The position numbers and the translations under genes are program-made. Positions 19,309-26,614 of a DNA stretch of 34,474 bases are shown here, piece by piece; positions within the stretch are counted from its first letter, which is position 1, and every line of letters starts with the position of its first letter. The stretch comes from DASUFI01 sp036274635. Lineage in GTDB: Bacteria; Planctomycetota; B15-G4. The notes below the pieces were generated by a model that had not been told where the DNA came from, did not search any database, and saw nothing but the letters and a program-made list of their open reading frames with translations. The stretch covers positions 1-34,474 of the forward strand of contig DASUFI010000228.1 of NCBI GenBank assembly GCA_036274635.1. Direction: 5' to 3'.

Positions 19309-19709
19309 GGCTCCTCCAGCTCGCGGCCCACCGTGTTCGCGCGGCTCGCGGCCGCCTCGGCCGCCGCCCAGTCGTCGGCCGCCGGGCTCGCCGGCTGCAG
19401 CGTGAAGGCTAAGTGCCGCTCGTCGTCCACGCCCGGCGGCCACAGCAGCTCGGCGATGAAGTCGATGGGCCAGAACTCGTACCACGGCGTGGACAGGTCG
19501 AGGTCCGCCTCCAGCCGCTGGTGTCCCGCGAGGTCCAGCTGGAGGTGCCGCGTGCCGTAGGCGGGGAAGGGCGCCTGGTAGGGCGTGGTGCCCGCCTTCT
19601 CGCCGTCGAGCCAGACCGTGGCGCCGGGCGGGTCGCTGTCCACGAACAGCGTGCGCGTCACGCAGCCCGGCAGCGCCGCCGCAAGCAGCAGCGCGAGCGC
19701 GCGCCCGAC
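19305..19709 (-). CDS. PEGA-domain lipoprotein with an unresolved start
   Basis: About 134 residues. A lipoprotein signal is visible ('RALALLLAAALPGC', lipobox LPGC), then a PEGA domain ('FVDSDPPGATVWLDGEKAG', 'TPYQAPFPAYGTRHLQLDLAG') and a short amphipathic tail. PEGA domains are surface-exposed beta modules of unclear partner. No ATG, GTG or TTG lies in frame between the tRNA gene and the lipobox. The ATG at 19711-19709, whose A is the last base of the tRNA CCA, is out of frame by one base; one extra base after ATG-TC would give MSGRALALLL. Either a one-base deletion, a CTG start at 19691, or a sequence error. Its TGA overlaps the murD GTG, so translation would be coupled. Confidence 0.65.
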   Translation of the reverse strand, partial: VGRALALLLAAALPGCVTRTLFVDSDPPGATVWLDGEKAGTTPYQAPFPAYGTRHLQLDLAGHQRLEADLDLSTPWYEFWPIDFIAELLWPPGVDDERHLAFTLQPASPAADDWAAAEAAASRANTVGRELEEP

Positions 19710-19710
19710 A

Positions 19711-19803
19711 TGGCGGGCAGGGAGGGATTCGAACCCTCGGACGGAGAAAACCCCCGTCAACGGCTTAGCAAGCCGCCGCAATCGACCACTCTGCCACCTG
19801 CCC
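19711..19803 (-). tRNA. tRNA-Ser(GCU)
   Basis: A 93-nt type II tRNA on the minus strand. Acceptor GGGCAGG pairs with CCTGCCC, followed by G and encoded CCA; the T-arm contains GGTTCGAATCC; a long variable arm is present; the anticodon loop TTGCTAA gives GCT, reading AGC/AGU serine codons. Confidence 0.95.
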
Positions 19804-19881
19804 GCGCGAGACGGGTCGGCGGATTGTTCGGGGCGGCGGGGGCGCTTGTCAACGAAGCCCTCGGCTCGCGGTGGCCCGGCG

Positions 19882-19969
19882 TGGCGGAGGGGGTGGGATT
19901 CGAACCCACGAGCCCTTGCGGGCCAACGGTTTTCAAGACCGCCGCAATCGACCACTCTGCCACCCCTCC
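19882..19969 (-). tRNA. tRNA-Ser(UGA)
   Basis: An 88-nt type II tRNA on the minus strand. Acceptor GGAGGGG pairs with CCCCTCC, followed by G and encoded CCA; T-arm GGGTTCGAATCCC; long variable arm (GGCCCGCAAGGGCTC); anticodon loop CTTGAAA gives TGA. The D-arm (TGGCAGAGTGGTCGATTGCG) is the same as in the neighbouring tRNA-Ser(GCU), suggesting duplication. Confidence 0.95.
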
Positions 19970-19981
19970 CGCAAGCGCGGA

Positions 19982-20449
19982 TCAGTTGCTGCCCTCGGCC
20001 TTCTCCTCCGCCTCGCCGCCCGCCTCGTCCTCCTCCACGATGCCGATGTCGTCGAGGATCTTCTCGTTCGCGAACAGCGGCGCGCCCACGCCCGTCGCGA
20101 TGGCCACCGAGTCGCTGGGCCGCGCGTCGATGGCCAGCGCGCGCCCGTTCTCGTCCTTGAAGTTCATCTTCGCGTAGAAGACGTCGTCCTTGAGCTCCGT
20201 GATCTCCACCGACTGCAGCGCCAGCCGCGCCGCCTTCATCAGCGACACGAAGATGTCGTGCGTCATCGGCCGCCGCGTCGGGATGCCGTGCACCTTGCGG
20301 TGGATCTCGGCCATCTCGTTCATGGCGATGATGACCGGGAACACGCGCCCCCGCCCGCCCGCCGCCACCTTCTCCCGCAGATACATGTGGCACTCGGGCG
20401 TGCTGTCGGAGTGGACGATGCGGTAGAGCTCGACCTCCTTCATGGGCAT
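19982..20449 (-). CDS. Bifunctional nuclease (DUF151) family protein
   Basis: A 155-residue protein beginning 'MPMKEVELYRIVHSDSTPECHMYLREK' with the conserved DUF151 blocks 'RVFPVIIAMNEMAEIHRKVHG', 'RPMTHDIFVSLMKAA', 'FYAKMNFKDENG' and 'IDARPSDSVAIATGVGAPLFANEKIL'. The 'DARPSDSVAIA' block is diagnostic. The plant founder has RNase/DNase activity; bacterial roles are unsettled. A Glu/Asp-rich tail ('EEDEAGGEAEEKAEG') follows the domain. The start at 20449 is favoured over 20443 because a TATACT -10 box lies exactly 7 nt before it. Twelve nt downstream is tRNA-Ser(UGA), so the two tRNA genes and possibly the PEGA and murD genes may share this transcript. Confidence 0.9.
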   Translation of the reverse strand: MPMKEVELYRIVHSDSTPECHMYLREKVAAGGRGRVFPVIIAMNEMAEIHRKVHGIPTRRPMTHDIFVSLMKAARLALQSVEITELKDDVFYAKMNFKDENGRALAIDARPSDSVAIATGVGAPLFANEKILDDIGIVEEDEAGGEAEEKAEGSN

Positions 20450-20464
20450 GGGGCCGAGTATAGC
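20450..20464. promoter_or_regulatory. Overlapping divergent -10 boxes
   Basis: Minus strand: TATACT (20462-20457) then 7 nt and the DUF151 ATG, a leaderless arrangement. Plus strand: TATAGC (20459-20464), 13 nt before the ATG of the small gene at 20478. The two boxes share bases, so transcription in the two directions would compete. Confidence 0.55.
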
Positions 20465-20477
20465 GGTCGCACGCTGG

Positions 20478-20720
20478 ATGCTGGTCGTCTGCAAGCAGGA
20501 CAAGGACGGCGAACCCTGGCGCCTGCAGCTGCTCGACCAGGGCAAGGAAGTCTGGACGCGCACGCTCACCCAGGTGCCGTCGGAGCAGCAACTGAAGTTC
20601 GAGGGCGAACCCAAGCCGCTCGGCGCCCACGGGTGGGTCGTGCCCATGAGCTTCGGCGAATACACCGCCGTCTACCTGGACGACAAGGCCGAGCTGCTCT
20701 TCGACTTCACCTCCTGGTAG
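20478..20720 (+). CDS. Small hypothetical protein
   Basis: An 80-residue protein from 'MLVVCKQDKDGEPWRLQLL' to 'DKAELLFDFTSW'. I do not recognise a family. It is acidic and beta-strand-rich, with no signal peptide or membrane segment, so probably a small cytoplasmic domain. Base composition is less extreme than the shadow frames around it, and it is divergent from the DUF151 gene with a -10-like TATAGC upstream. The frame is open from 20442, but those first 12 codons overlap the DUF151 promoter and start. The gene fills a gap otherwise empty on both strands, which supports it being real. Confidence 0.6.
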   Translation: MLVVCKQDKDGEPWRLQLLDQGKEVWTRTLTQVPSEQQLKFEGEPKPLGAHGWVVPMSFGEYTAVYLDDKAELLFDFTSW

Positions 20721-20744
20721 GCGCGAGGCCGCGACCAAATCGCA

Positions 20745-20780
20745 TTGACGCCTCCCGCGCGCGGCGACACGATGCGCCGC
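20745..20780 (+). promoter_or_regulatory. Promoter of the NAD(P)H-hydrate dehydratase gene
   Basis: TTGACG (20745-20750), 17 nt, CACGAT (20768-20773), then 7 nt to the ATG at 20781. The -35 is near consensus and the -10 is weak. The spacing matches the other leaderless arrangements here and decides the start at 20781 over 20772 or the TTG at 20745. Confidence 0.5.
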
Positions 20781-21692
20781 ATGGCCGTCAGCTCCCTGCC
20801 TCTCTCTCCCGGCCTGCAGGCCGTCACGCTGCCCACGCTGCCGCCCCGGCCGCGCGACTCGCACAAGGGCGACTTCGGCACCGTGCTCGTCGTCGCCGGC
20901 AGCCGCCGCTATCCCGGCGCCGCGATCCTGGCCGCCCTCGGCGCCGGCCGCGCGGGCGCCGGCCTCGTGCAGCTCGCCGTGCCCGAGTCGCTGGTGCCCG
21001 TCGTGGTCTCGGCCGTGCCCTTCGCCACGGTGCTGCCCTGCCCGCAGACCACGGAGGGTGGCTTCGCCCTCGCCGCCGCCGACGAGCTGCGCTCCGCGGC
21101 CGCGCACGCCACGTCCGTGGTCCTCGGCCCCGGCCTCGGCACCGAAGCCGAGACCGGCCGCCTCCTCGTGCGGCTGCTGCGCGACGTGCACCGGCCCCTG
21201 GTCCTGGACGCCGACGCCCTCAACCTCCTCGCCACCCTCGGCGACGAGCCGCTGGCCGCGCGCCGCGCCGCCACCGAGGCGCCCACCGTCCTCACGCCCC
21301 ACCCCGGCGAGTTCGCGCGGCTCACCGGCGGCGCCAAGCCGCACGGCGATCAGCGCCTGCCGCAGGCCGCGCGCTGGGCCCAGCAGCACGGCGCCATCGT
21401 GGTGCTCAAGGGCGCCGGCACCGTCGTCACCGACGGCCGCCGCGCGTGGGTCGAGCCGGCCGGCAACCCCGGCATGGCCACCGGCGGCATGGGCGACGTC
21501 CTCGCCGGCATCCTCGGCGCGCTGCTCGCCGTGCCGCAGGCGCTGCCGGACGCGCTGGGCGCCGCCGCGCTGGCCGTGCACGCGCACGCCGTCGCCGGGG
21601 ACGAGGCCGCCCGCGCGCTGGGCGAGGCCGGGGTGCTGCCCGAGGACGTGGCGCGGCGCGTCGGGAAGGCGCTGGAGGCGGCGCCGGGCTGA
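20781..21692 (+). CDS. nnrD: ADP-dependent NAD(P)H-hydrate dehydratase
   Basis: A 303-residue ribokinase-like enzyme that repairs hydrated NAD(P)H using ADP or ATP. Blocks: 'SHKGDFGTVLVVAGSRRYPGAAILAALGAGRAGAGLVQLAVP', with the G-x-x-G-S nucleotide region, 'VVLGPGLG', 'VLDADALNLLA', 'LTPHPGEFARLTG', 'VVLKGAGTVV' and 'NPGMATGGMGDVLAGILGALLA', which carries the G-x-G-D-type catalytic Asp. The epimerase domain (NnrE), often fused in front, is absent, so this is the stand-alone dehydratase. The start follows the promoter spacing. Downstream is a run of hairpin repeats, beyond which the next gene is convergent. Confidence 0.93.
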   Translation: MAVSSLPLSPGLQAVTLPTLPPRPRDSHKGDFGTVLVVAGSRRYPGAAILAALGAGRAGAGLVQLAVPESLVPVVVSAVPFATVLPCPQTTEGGFALAAADELRSAAAHATSVVLGPGLGTEAETGRLLVRLLRDVHRPLVLDADALNLLATLGDEPLAARRAATEAPTVLTPHPGEFARLTGGAKPHGDQRLPQAARWAQQHGAIVVLKGAGTVVTDGRRAWVEPAGNPGMATGGMGDVLAGILGALLAVPQALPDALGAAALAVHAHAVAGDEAARALGEAGVLPEDVARRVGKALEAAPG

Positions 21693-21733
21693 GGGGCGGG
21701 GCCGGATCGCGGCTGGGTCCCCGCCGCGTCTCG

Positions 21734-22000
21734 CACTGAAGCTTGACACATGCAGTGCCTATGCAGTGCCCCAGTGCGCGGCGCATGTCCTACCCCCTCG
21801 CCCGCACTCAAGCGTCGCACGTGCGACGCGGATGCGTCGCTTCAGTGCACCGCGCGCACTCTCGGGGGCGCCGCCGGCACCGAAGCGTCCGGCGCACACT
21901 GAAGCATCACTCGAGCAATGCATGAATGATGCTTCAGTTCACGGCGCCGCCGACCGCACTGAAGCGTGACTGATGCAGTGCATATGCTGCGCTTCAGTTC
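21734..22000. repeat. Cluster of four hairpin repeats (R1-R4)
   Basis: Four related units between nnrD and the convergent GtaA-like gene. R3: ACTGAAGCATCA (21898-21909) pairs with TGATGCTTCAGT (21927-21938), a perfect 12-bp stem with a 17-nt loop. R4: ACTGAAGCG (21958-21966) pairs with CGCTTCAGT (21990-21998), and its interior repeats the R0 core from 3410-3450. R2 (21805-21847) has CACTCAAGCG/CGCTTCAGTG ends and an inner GTCGCACGTGCGAC palindrome. R1 (21734-21778) is degenerate, with TATGCAGTGCC-like repeats. R3 and R4 are each followed by TCACGGCGC. No T-tracts. I see no gene in 21693-22033; short frames are spurious. Confidence 0.75.
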
Positions 22001-22033
22001 ACGGCGCGCGACCGGACACTCGGCCCACCGGTC

Positions 22034-24166
22034 CTACTTCCCCCGCGCCCTCCACGCGGCCGCCCGCTCGCGGTCCTGCAGCAAGCGGATGAACAGCCCG
22101 CCCACCACGCTGCGCGCCTGGAAGCCGACCTTCTTCGCGTCGGCCGTCTCGTACCAGTCCGTGAGCGGCACCCGCTGCGGGGTGGCGCTCACGAAGCGCC
22201 ACAGCGGCTCGAAGGCCGCGGCGAAGCTATCGCGGTCCGGCGCGAAGGCCGCCGTCCACGTCGACCAGTCCAGCTTGGTGTAGCCGCGGCGGCTGTCGAG
22301 CGGCGGGCCGAAGGGGCCGGACTGCGCGCGGTACTGCGCCAGCTCGGCGGCGGCGAGCGCGGGCGGGAAGAGGTGCAGATCGAGCAGGTCGTCCCAGACG
22401 AGGTTGTACTTCTGGCTCCAGGTGCCGGGCTGGTCGAAGGCCAGCGGGGTGGGCGGCGGGCCAGCGGCGGACTGCCACTTCGCGGCGAAGTCGCGGGCCG
22501 CGGCGCTGAAGCGCGTGGCCTCGTCGGCGCGGCCGATCGCGGCGCAGGCCTGGCCCCACGCCCCCAGCGCCAGGATCGCCTTGAGCGAGAGGTTGACGTT
22601 GTGCGCGAGATGGCCGGCGAAGTCGTCGGTGCAGAGCTGATTCTCGGGATCGAAGCCGCGTTGTTCGAGGTACGCGGCCCACCCGTCGAGCTGCGACGCG
22701 TACTCGCGCGCCAGCGCGTCGCGGCCACACAGGTGCTGCAGGGCGCCGGCGAGGAGGAGCATGTTGCCGCACTCCTCCACGGGCATCTGGTCCTCCTCCG
22801 TGCGCTCGCCGCCACCGTAGACCTGGCCGTTCGCGAGCGGGTAGGTGCCGAGGTCGTGCGGCGCGAAGGGGTGCGGCCAGCGGCCGCTCGCGGCGTAGTC
22901 GAGCACGGGGCGCAGCTGGGCCTCGAGCAGGCCGGGGTTGAAGACCAGGAAGAACGGCGCGGCGGGATAGATCACGTCGACGGTGGAGATGCAGCCGTTG
23001 CTGAAGCACTCCTTGGGGAAGTGCGCGGCGCGGCCGCGGCCGTCGATGGCGAGGCCGTGCGCGCCGAGGACCTGGCGGAAGGCCAGCTCGCAGACTTGGG
23101 CGTAGTGCTCGCCGCCGACGGCGACGAGGTCGGAGTGGAGGTCGCGCTCGAAGTCGGCGACGGCCTCACACTGGGCCTGTGCCAGCAGAGGGTCGGTGCC
23201 CAGCACGGCGCCGATGTCTACGCCCCGCCGCTGCCACCATGGCCGCAGGGGCTGCTCCATGAGCTGGATGTTGCGCACCTCGTCGCAGGCAATGCGCAGC
23301 GGGCCGACGCGGACTGACGCGACATCGCCGTGCACCGGCTTCACCGCGACCGCGGGCGTGCTGACGGCGATGACCGGCCATGCGTCGTTGGCTGCGCGGG
23401 GTTGGCGCAAGTCGTCGAATTGCGGCGCCATGGCGGTGTCCACGAACTCGCCGCGCACATGCGCATCGGCGCCGACGGCGAACATGGCGCGCGGCTTCCA
23501 GTTGTCACGGCCGGGCAGGACGTCCAGCTGCGACGGCCAGTCCTGCTGCGCCAGATAGAGGTGTCCCCAGTCCAGGCGGACGTCGTCGCCGCTGCGGTGC
23601 AGCACGCGCTGGTCCGCACTGCCCATCCACACGGCCTGCACGGTGCCAAGCCGCACGCGGCCCCATTCCACGTCCTGGTCCACGGTGTTGACGACCCACT
23701 CGGCGCTCGCGTCGAGGTACAGCGCCACGAGGTGAGGTGCGTCATCGGTGGATCGCAGCTGCCACATGACGTACGTGAGCGGCAGGCTGACCTCATCGAG
23801 GTCCCACGGCAGCGCCGGCGAGATGAACGTGACGCGCAGCTCGATGCCGCCCGCCTCGAACACGTACTCCGTGCTCAGCGCGCCGACGCGGAGGCTCTTC
23901 TGCTCCATCGCCGGCACGTCCGGCACGCCCGCCGGCTGCGGCCCGCACCAGCGCCAGGCCTTCTCGTCGATGCGCGCCATGCCGCACAGCGCCATCACCT
24001 TCCCCGTCCAGTGACGCGGCCAGTCGTCGGTGAGTCGGTCGCTGAAGGACCACGCCGAGACGTACGGGTCCTGCACGACGAGCGGCACGGCCGGCGGACG
24101 GAAGTCGTCGCCGGCGCGCGCCGGGGCGAGGAACGCGAGCAGCAGCAGCGCGGCGAGGCGACGCAT
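22034..24166 (-). CDS. GtaA-like glutaminase-family protein (DUF4964/DUF5127/DUF4965 architecture)
   Basis: A 710-residue exported protein with a signal peptide (about residues 1-19, 'LALLLLAFLAPARA'-like). The mature start 'RPPAVPLVVQDPYVSAWSFSDRLTDDWPRHWTG' is the DUF4964 signature; then a beta-sandwich region ('YLDASAEWVVN'), and an (alpha/alpha)6-barrel-like C-terminal part with 'HFPKECFSNGCISTVDVIYPAAPFFLVFNP', 'LGTYPLANGQVYGGGERTEEDQMPVEECGNMLLL' and 'DDFAGHLAHNVNLSLKAILALGAW'. These blocks characterise the family of fungal glutaminase A and of bacterial proteins filed with glycoside-hydrolase-like folds. The conserved acidic residues in 'TEEDQMPVEECGN' are likely catalytic. Glutaminase activity is not proven for bacterial members. 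Start at 24166 is preceded by GGAG. Confidence 0.85.
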   Translation of the reverse strand: MRRLAALLLLAFLAPARAGDDFRPPAVPLVVQDPYVSAWSFSDRLTDDWPRHWTGKVMALCGMARIDEKAWRWCGPQPAGVPDVPAMEQKSLRVGALSTEYVFEAGGIELRVTFISPALPWDLDEVSLPLTYVMWQLRSTDDAPHLVALYLDASAEWVVNTVDQDVEWGRVRLGTVQAVWMGSADQRVLHRSGDDVRLDWGHLYLAQQDWPSQLDVLPGRDNWKPRAMFAVGADAHVRGEFVDTAMAPQFDDLRQPRAANDAWPVIAVSTPAVAVKPVHGDVASVRVGPLRIACDEVRNIQLMEQPLRPWWQRRGVDIGAVLGTDPLLAQAQCEAVADFERDLHSDLVAVGGEHYAQVCELAFRQVLGAHGLAIDGRGRAAHFPKECFSNGCISTVDVIYPAAPFFLVFNPGLLEAQLRPVLDYAASGRWPHPFAPHDLGTYPLANGQVYGGGERTEEDQMPVEECGNMLLLAGALQHLCGRDALAREYASQLDGWAAYLEQRGFDPENQLCTDDFAGHLAHNVNLSLKAILALGAWGQACAAIGRADEATRFSAAARDFAAKWQSAAGPPPTPLAFDQPGTWSQKYNLVWDDLLDLHLFPPALAAAELAQYRAQSGPFGPPLDSRRGYTKLDWSTWTAAFAPDRDSFAAAFEPLWRFVSATPQRVPLTDWYETADAKKVGFQARSVVGGLFIRLLQDRERAAAWRARGK

Positions 24167-24224
24167 GGTTCGGCTCCAGGTTCGCGGCGTCACGATCCCC
24201 GACGCGCCCCGCCGGGGCAAGCGC

Positions 24225-24815
24225 TCAGCCCAGCGCGACCCACGCCGCCAGCGCCGCCAGCTTCTCGTGCCCGCCCCACGGAGCGCCCAGCGGCTTGCCC
24301 AGCGCGGCGATGGCGCGCTTCACGGCGTCGGGGCGGCGTCCGAGCGCCTCGGCGCCGCGCTCCCAGGCGTCGCGGTCGGTGAGGACGGTCGTGCGCAGGC
24401 CCTCGGCCTTCACGGCCTCGCGCAGCGCCTCGCGCGAGAGGCGGCCCTCCTCGGCGTGGGCGCGCATGTGGTCGTTGGCGATCGTGGCCGGGTCCACGAG
24501 GCTGCCGGTCACGAGGACCGCGCGCCGCGGCTGCAGGTCCGCGGCCTCGGCGCGCTCGAGCAGCTCGCGCACGCGACGTCGTGTCATGGCGCGCAGCGCG
24601 GTGGCCGCCTTGCGCACGATGGCCTCTCCCTGGGCGCGCGGCAGCTCGAGGGCCGCGTGCCAGGGCTGGATGGTGGCGGGCACGTCGGGATCGAAGAGGT
24701 CGAGCGTGCCACGCCACACGGCGCGCGGTGCGTCGGAGGGCCCCGCGAGCAGCACGGCGATGGCGCGGCCGGTGCGCACGCGGAAGCCCAGGGCGGAGCG
24801 CGGCGCCCGCGGCAT
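24225..24815 (-). CDS. Conserved hypothetical protein, second gene of a DUF2007 operon
   Basis: A 196-residue soluble protein beginning 'MPRAPRSALGFRVRTGRAIAVLLAGP'. Notable stretches are 'RAVLVTGSLVDPATIANDHMRAHAEEG' and 'LGKPLGAPWGGHEKLAALAAWVAL'. I recall similar unannotated proteins in other bacteria with the same 'GSL-DPATIAN-H-RAHA-EG' and 'GPW-EKAAALAAW' blocks, but no known function. The His and Glu in 'HMRAHAEEG' are candidate functional residues. It follows the DUF2007 stop with one nucleotide between (TGA-G-ATG), implying coupled translation and a shared process. Confidence 0.7.
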   Translation of the reverse strand: MPRAPRSALGFRVRTGRAIAVLLAGPSDAPRAVWRGTLDLFDPDVPATIQPWHAALELPRAQGEAIVRKAATALRAMTRRRVRELLERAEAADLQPRRAVLVTGSLVDPATIANDHMRAHAEEGRLSREALREAVKAEGLRTTVLTDRDAWERGAEALGRRPDAVKRAIAALGKPLGAPWGGHEKLAALAAWVALG

Positions 24816-24816
24816 C

Positions 24817-25158
24817 TCAGCTGGCCCGCTCGTCGATCCAGGTCCAGCCGCAGGCCGCACAGCGCAGGTCGCGGGGCCCGAGCGGCTTGCCGCAGGCGAG
24901 GCAGGTGTCGGCGGACGGGCTGCCGCGGCGCGCGGCGTGCCGGGCGTCGTGCTCGGCCACGAGCCGGACGGCCGTGACGGCATCCGACGCGCGCACCTGC
25001 ACGTGCACGGCCCAGCAGGGCGCGGGCAGGGACTCCGTCGTCGCGAAGATCGCGCCCTGCACCACGGACTCGATGCCCTGCGCGAGCAGGTAGCCACGCA
25101 GCAGCTCGGCCTCGTAGGCCTTGGTGAAGGTCGCGATGGTGACGAGATCGTCGGACAG
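24817..25158 (-). CDS. DUF2007-type protein with C-terminal zinc ribbon, CTG start
   Basis: About 113 residues. The N-terminal 65 are a DUF2007 (putative signal-transducing) domain: 'VTIATFTKAYEAELLRGYLLAQGIESVV' and 'WAVHVQVRASDAVTAVRLVAEHD', a ferredoxin-like fold related to PII-type regulators. The C terminus has CxxC...CxxC ('CLACGKPLGPRDLRCAACG'), a zinc ribbon. No ATG, GTG or TTG is in frame near the expected start; CTG at 25158 lies 7 nt after GAGGAG, a strong Shine-Dalgarno sequence, and a TAGACT -10 box stands at the right distance further up. The start is therefore probably CTG. Function unknown. Confidence 0.78.
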   Translation of the reverse strand: MSDDLVTIATFTKAYEAELLRGYLLAQGIESVVQGAIFATTESLPAPCWAVHVQVRASDAVTAVRLVAEHDARHAARRGSPSADTCLACGKPLGPRDLRCAACGWTWIDERAS

Positions 25159-25190
25159 GTGCGCGCTCCTCGGCGGTGGCGCACAGTCTA
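25159..25190 (-). promoter_or_regulatory. Promoter and ribosome binding site of the DUF2007 operon
   Basis: Minus strand: TAGACT (25190-25185), seven nt, then a leader of about 20 nt carrying GAGGAG that ends 7 nt before CTG (25158). Same -10 hexamer as at the pirin and metG genes, but here the mRNA has a leader with a Shine-Dalgarno sequence. Confidence 0.55.
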
Positions 25191-25249
25191 GCCGTGACGT
25201 GCGCCGGAAGCGGCTGCAGCAAGTCGCGCGCGAGGCCGGAGGCCTGCGC

Positions 25250-25804
25250 TCAGCCGCCACGCTCCAGCGTCATCTCCATGAACGTGTGCCAGGAGCCGTC
25301 CGCGCCGGCCTCGCCGGTCTCGTGCCAGTGCCCGTCGGCGATGGTGATCCTGAAGCGCACGCTCGCGCCGCCGGAGGTGGGCAGCGACCACTGCAGCCCG
25401 CCGTCGAAGATGCGGGCCTCCGTGTCCACCGTCCCCGCTCGGAGCTCGTGGCCGTTCCAGCGATAGGTGCGTGCGTGCTCGTCGTAGTAGAGGAGGACCA
25501 GGCCCTCGTGCGTGACCGTCTCGGTGCCGTCCGCGGCGCGGGCTGAGCCGCGGCCCTCCAGCAGCAGCACGGTCCCGCCCACGCGTGGCTGCACGTGCTC
25601 CACGAGCGTGAGGTCGGTCCGGCGGCCGGCCGCGTCGAGGGACCAGCCGGCGCCGCTCCAGTCGCCGATCCAGTCGTCGAAGCGGCGCATGGCGGTGGCG
25701 CGGTCCGGGCCGGGCGCCGGATCCTGGCCGGCGCCGGGCAGGAGCACGAGCGGAAGGAGCAGCGCAGCGGCCTGGGTGGCGAGGCGGCGCGTCGCGGCGC
25801 TCAC
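25250..25804 (-). CDS. Exported DUF1579-like protein
   Basis: A 184-residue protein starting at GTG, which overlaps the TGA of the AHSA1 gene (GTGA), so translation is coupled. Signal peptide about residues 1-27 ('AALLLPLVLLPGAGQ'). The mature part is a lipocalin-like beta barrel of the DUF1579 type: 'RFDDWIGDWSGAGWSLDAAG', 'VEHVQPRVGGTVLLLEGRGS', 'EGLVLLYYDEHARTYRW' and 'WHETGEAGADGSWHTFMEMTL'. Such proteins are frequent partners of arsR/AHSA1 operons; the ligand is unknown. The frame further upstream is the AHSA1 gene read out of frame. Confidence 0.82.
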   Translation of the reverse strand: MSAATRRLATQAAALLLPLVLLPGAGQDPAPGPDRATAMRRFDDWIGDWSGAGWSLDAAGRRTDLTLVEHVQPRVGGTVLLLEGRGSARAADGTETVTHEGLVLLYYDEHARTYRWNGHELRAGTVDTEARIFDGGLQWSLPTSGGASVRFRITIADGHWHETGEAGADGSWHTFMEMTLERGG

Positions 25805-26277
25805 CGCTTCCTCACCAGCTCGTCGAGCTGGGCGAAGGCGTCGTCCATGCCCTGCTGCATGCCGGACTGCAGGAAGCCGTCGCGCTCCTCGGGCGTGTGC
25901 ATCTGCATCAGGATCACGATGCGCGTGCGGCCGTCGCCGAGGTCCTCGAGGGTGACGGTCTCGATCGCGACGTGCGCGGGCATGCCGTCCCACTCGAAGG
26001 AGCGCACGAATCGCGTCGGCGGCGTGACCTCGCGGTAGCGGCCCTCGAAGCCGTAGGCGCCGTGCGGGCCGTGCTCGACCCAGCGCCAGTGGCCGCCGCG
26101 CTCGAGCTCGAGGCGCTCGATCACGAGGCGGTGGCCGCGGCCCCACCACTGCGCGATGAGGGCCGGCTCGGTGTAGCCGCGCCAGACGAGCTCGCGCGGC
26201 GCCTTGACCACGCGCTCGATGCGGATCTCGCGCTCGGCCGGCGTGGTGATCTTCGTCCTGGTCGTGGCCTCGGGCAT
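25801..26277 (-). CDS. AHSA1-family SRPBCC protein
   Basis: A 158-residue START/SRPBCC-fold protein: 'REIRIERVVKAPRELVWRGYTEPALIAQWWGR' (helix-grip start), 'GGHWRWVEHGPHGAYGFEGRYREVTPPTRFVRSFEW', and the long C-terminal helix 'GFLQSGMQQGMDDAFAQLDELVRK' that closes the hydrophobic pocket. Family knowledge: soluble proteins binding hydrophobic ligands or acting in stress responses; exact ligand unknown. It sits 4 nt after the arsR stop and overlaps the DUF1579 start by 4 nt, so all three are one operon, a common arrangement in which the ArsR-type regulator controls the SRPBCC protein. Confidence 0.92.
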   Translation of the reverse strand: MPEATTRTKITTPAEREIRIERVVKAPRELVWRGYTEPALIAQWWGRGHRLVIERLELERGGHWRWVEHGPHGAYGFEGRYREVTPPTRFVRSFEWDGMPAHVAIETVTLEDLGDGRTRIVILMQMHTPEERDGFLQSGMQQGMDDAFAQLDELVRKR

Positions 26278-26281
26278 CGTC

Positions 26282-26614
26282 CTACTCCTTGCTGCGCGCG
26301 AGCGCGGCCTCGAGGCGGTCGAAGCTCGCGTCCATGAGGCGCTGGTGCTTCTCGATCCACTCGGCCTCCTGCTCCAGGCGGCGCGGGCCGAGGCGGCAGG
26401 TGCGCACGCGGCCCGTCTTGCGGGTGGTGATCAGCCGCACGTCTTCCAGCACGGCGACGTGCTTCTTGATGCCGGTGAGCGTCATGCGGAAGAAGCCGGC
26501 CAGCTCGCTGATCGAGGCCTCGGCGCGGCCCAGCCGCTCGAGGATGCCGCGGCGCACGGGGTCGGCCACCGCGCCGAAGGCCGCGTCGATGTCGGCGGAG
26601 GAATACTGAACCAT
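26282..26614 (-). CDS. ArsR-family transcriptional regulator
   Basis: A 110-residue winged-helix repressor: 'MVQYSSADIDAAFGAVADPVRRGILERLGRAEASISELAGFFRMTLTGIKKHVAVLEDVRLITTRKTGRVRTCRL' holds the helix-turn-helix and wing, followed by a helix for dimerisation. It lacks the CxC metal site of metal-sensing ArsR proteins and resembles the SdpR-like subgroup paired with SRPBCC proteins. The start at 26614 is chosen because a perfect promoter lies at leaderless spacing and the ATG is inside a 9-bp inverted repeat; the open frame back to 26650 would place residues across the -35 and -10. It probably represses its own operon. Confidence 0.93.
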   Translation of the reverse strand: MVQYSSADIDAAFGAVADPVRRGILERLGRAEASISELAGFFRMTLTGIKKHVAVLEDVRLITTRKTGRVRTCRLGPRRLEQEAEWIEKHQRLMDASFDRLEAALARSKE

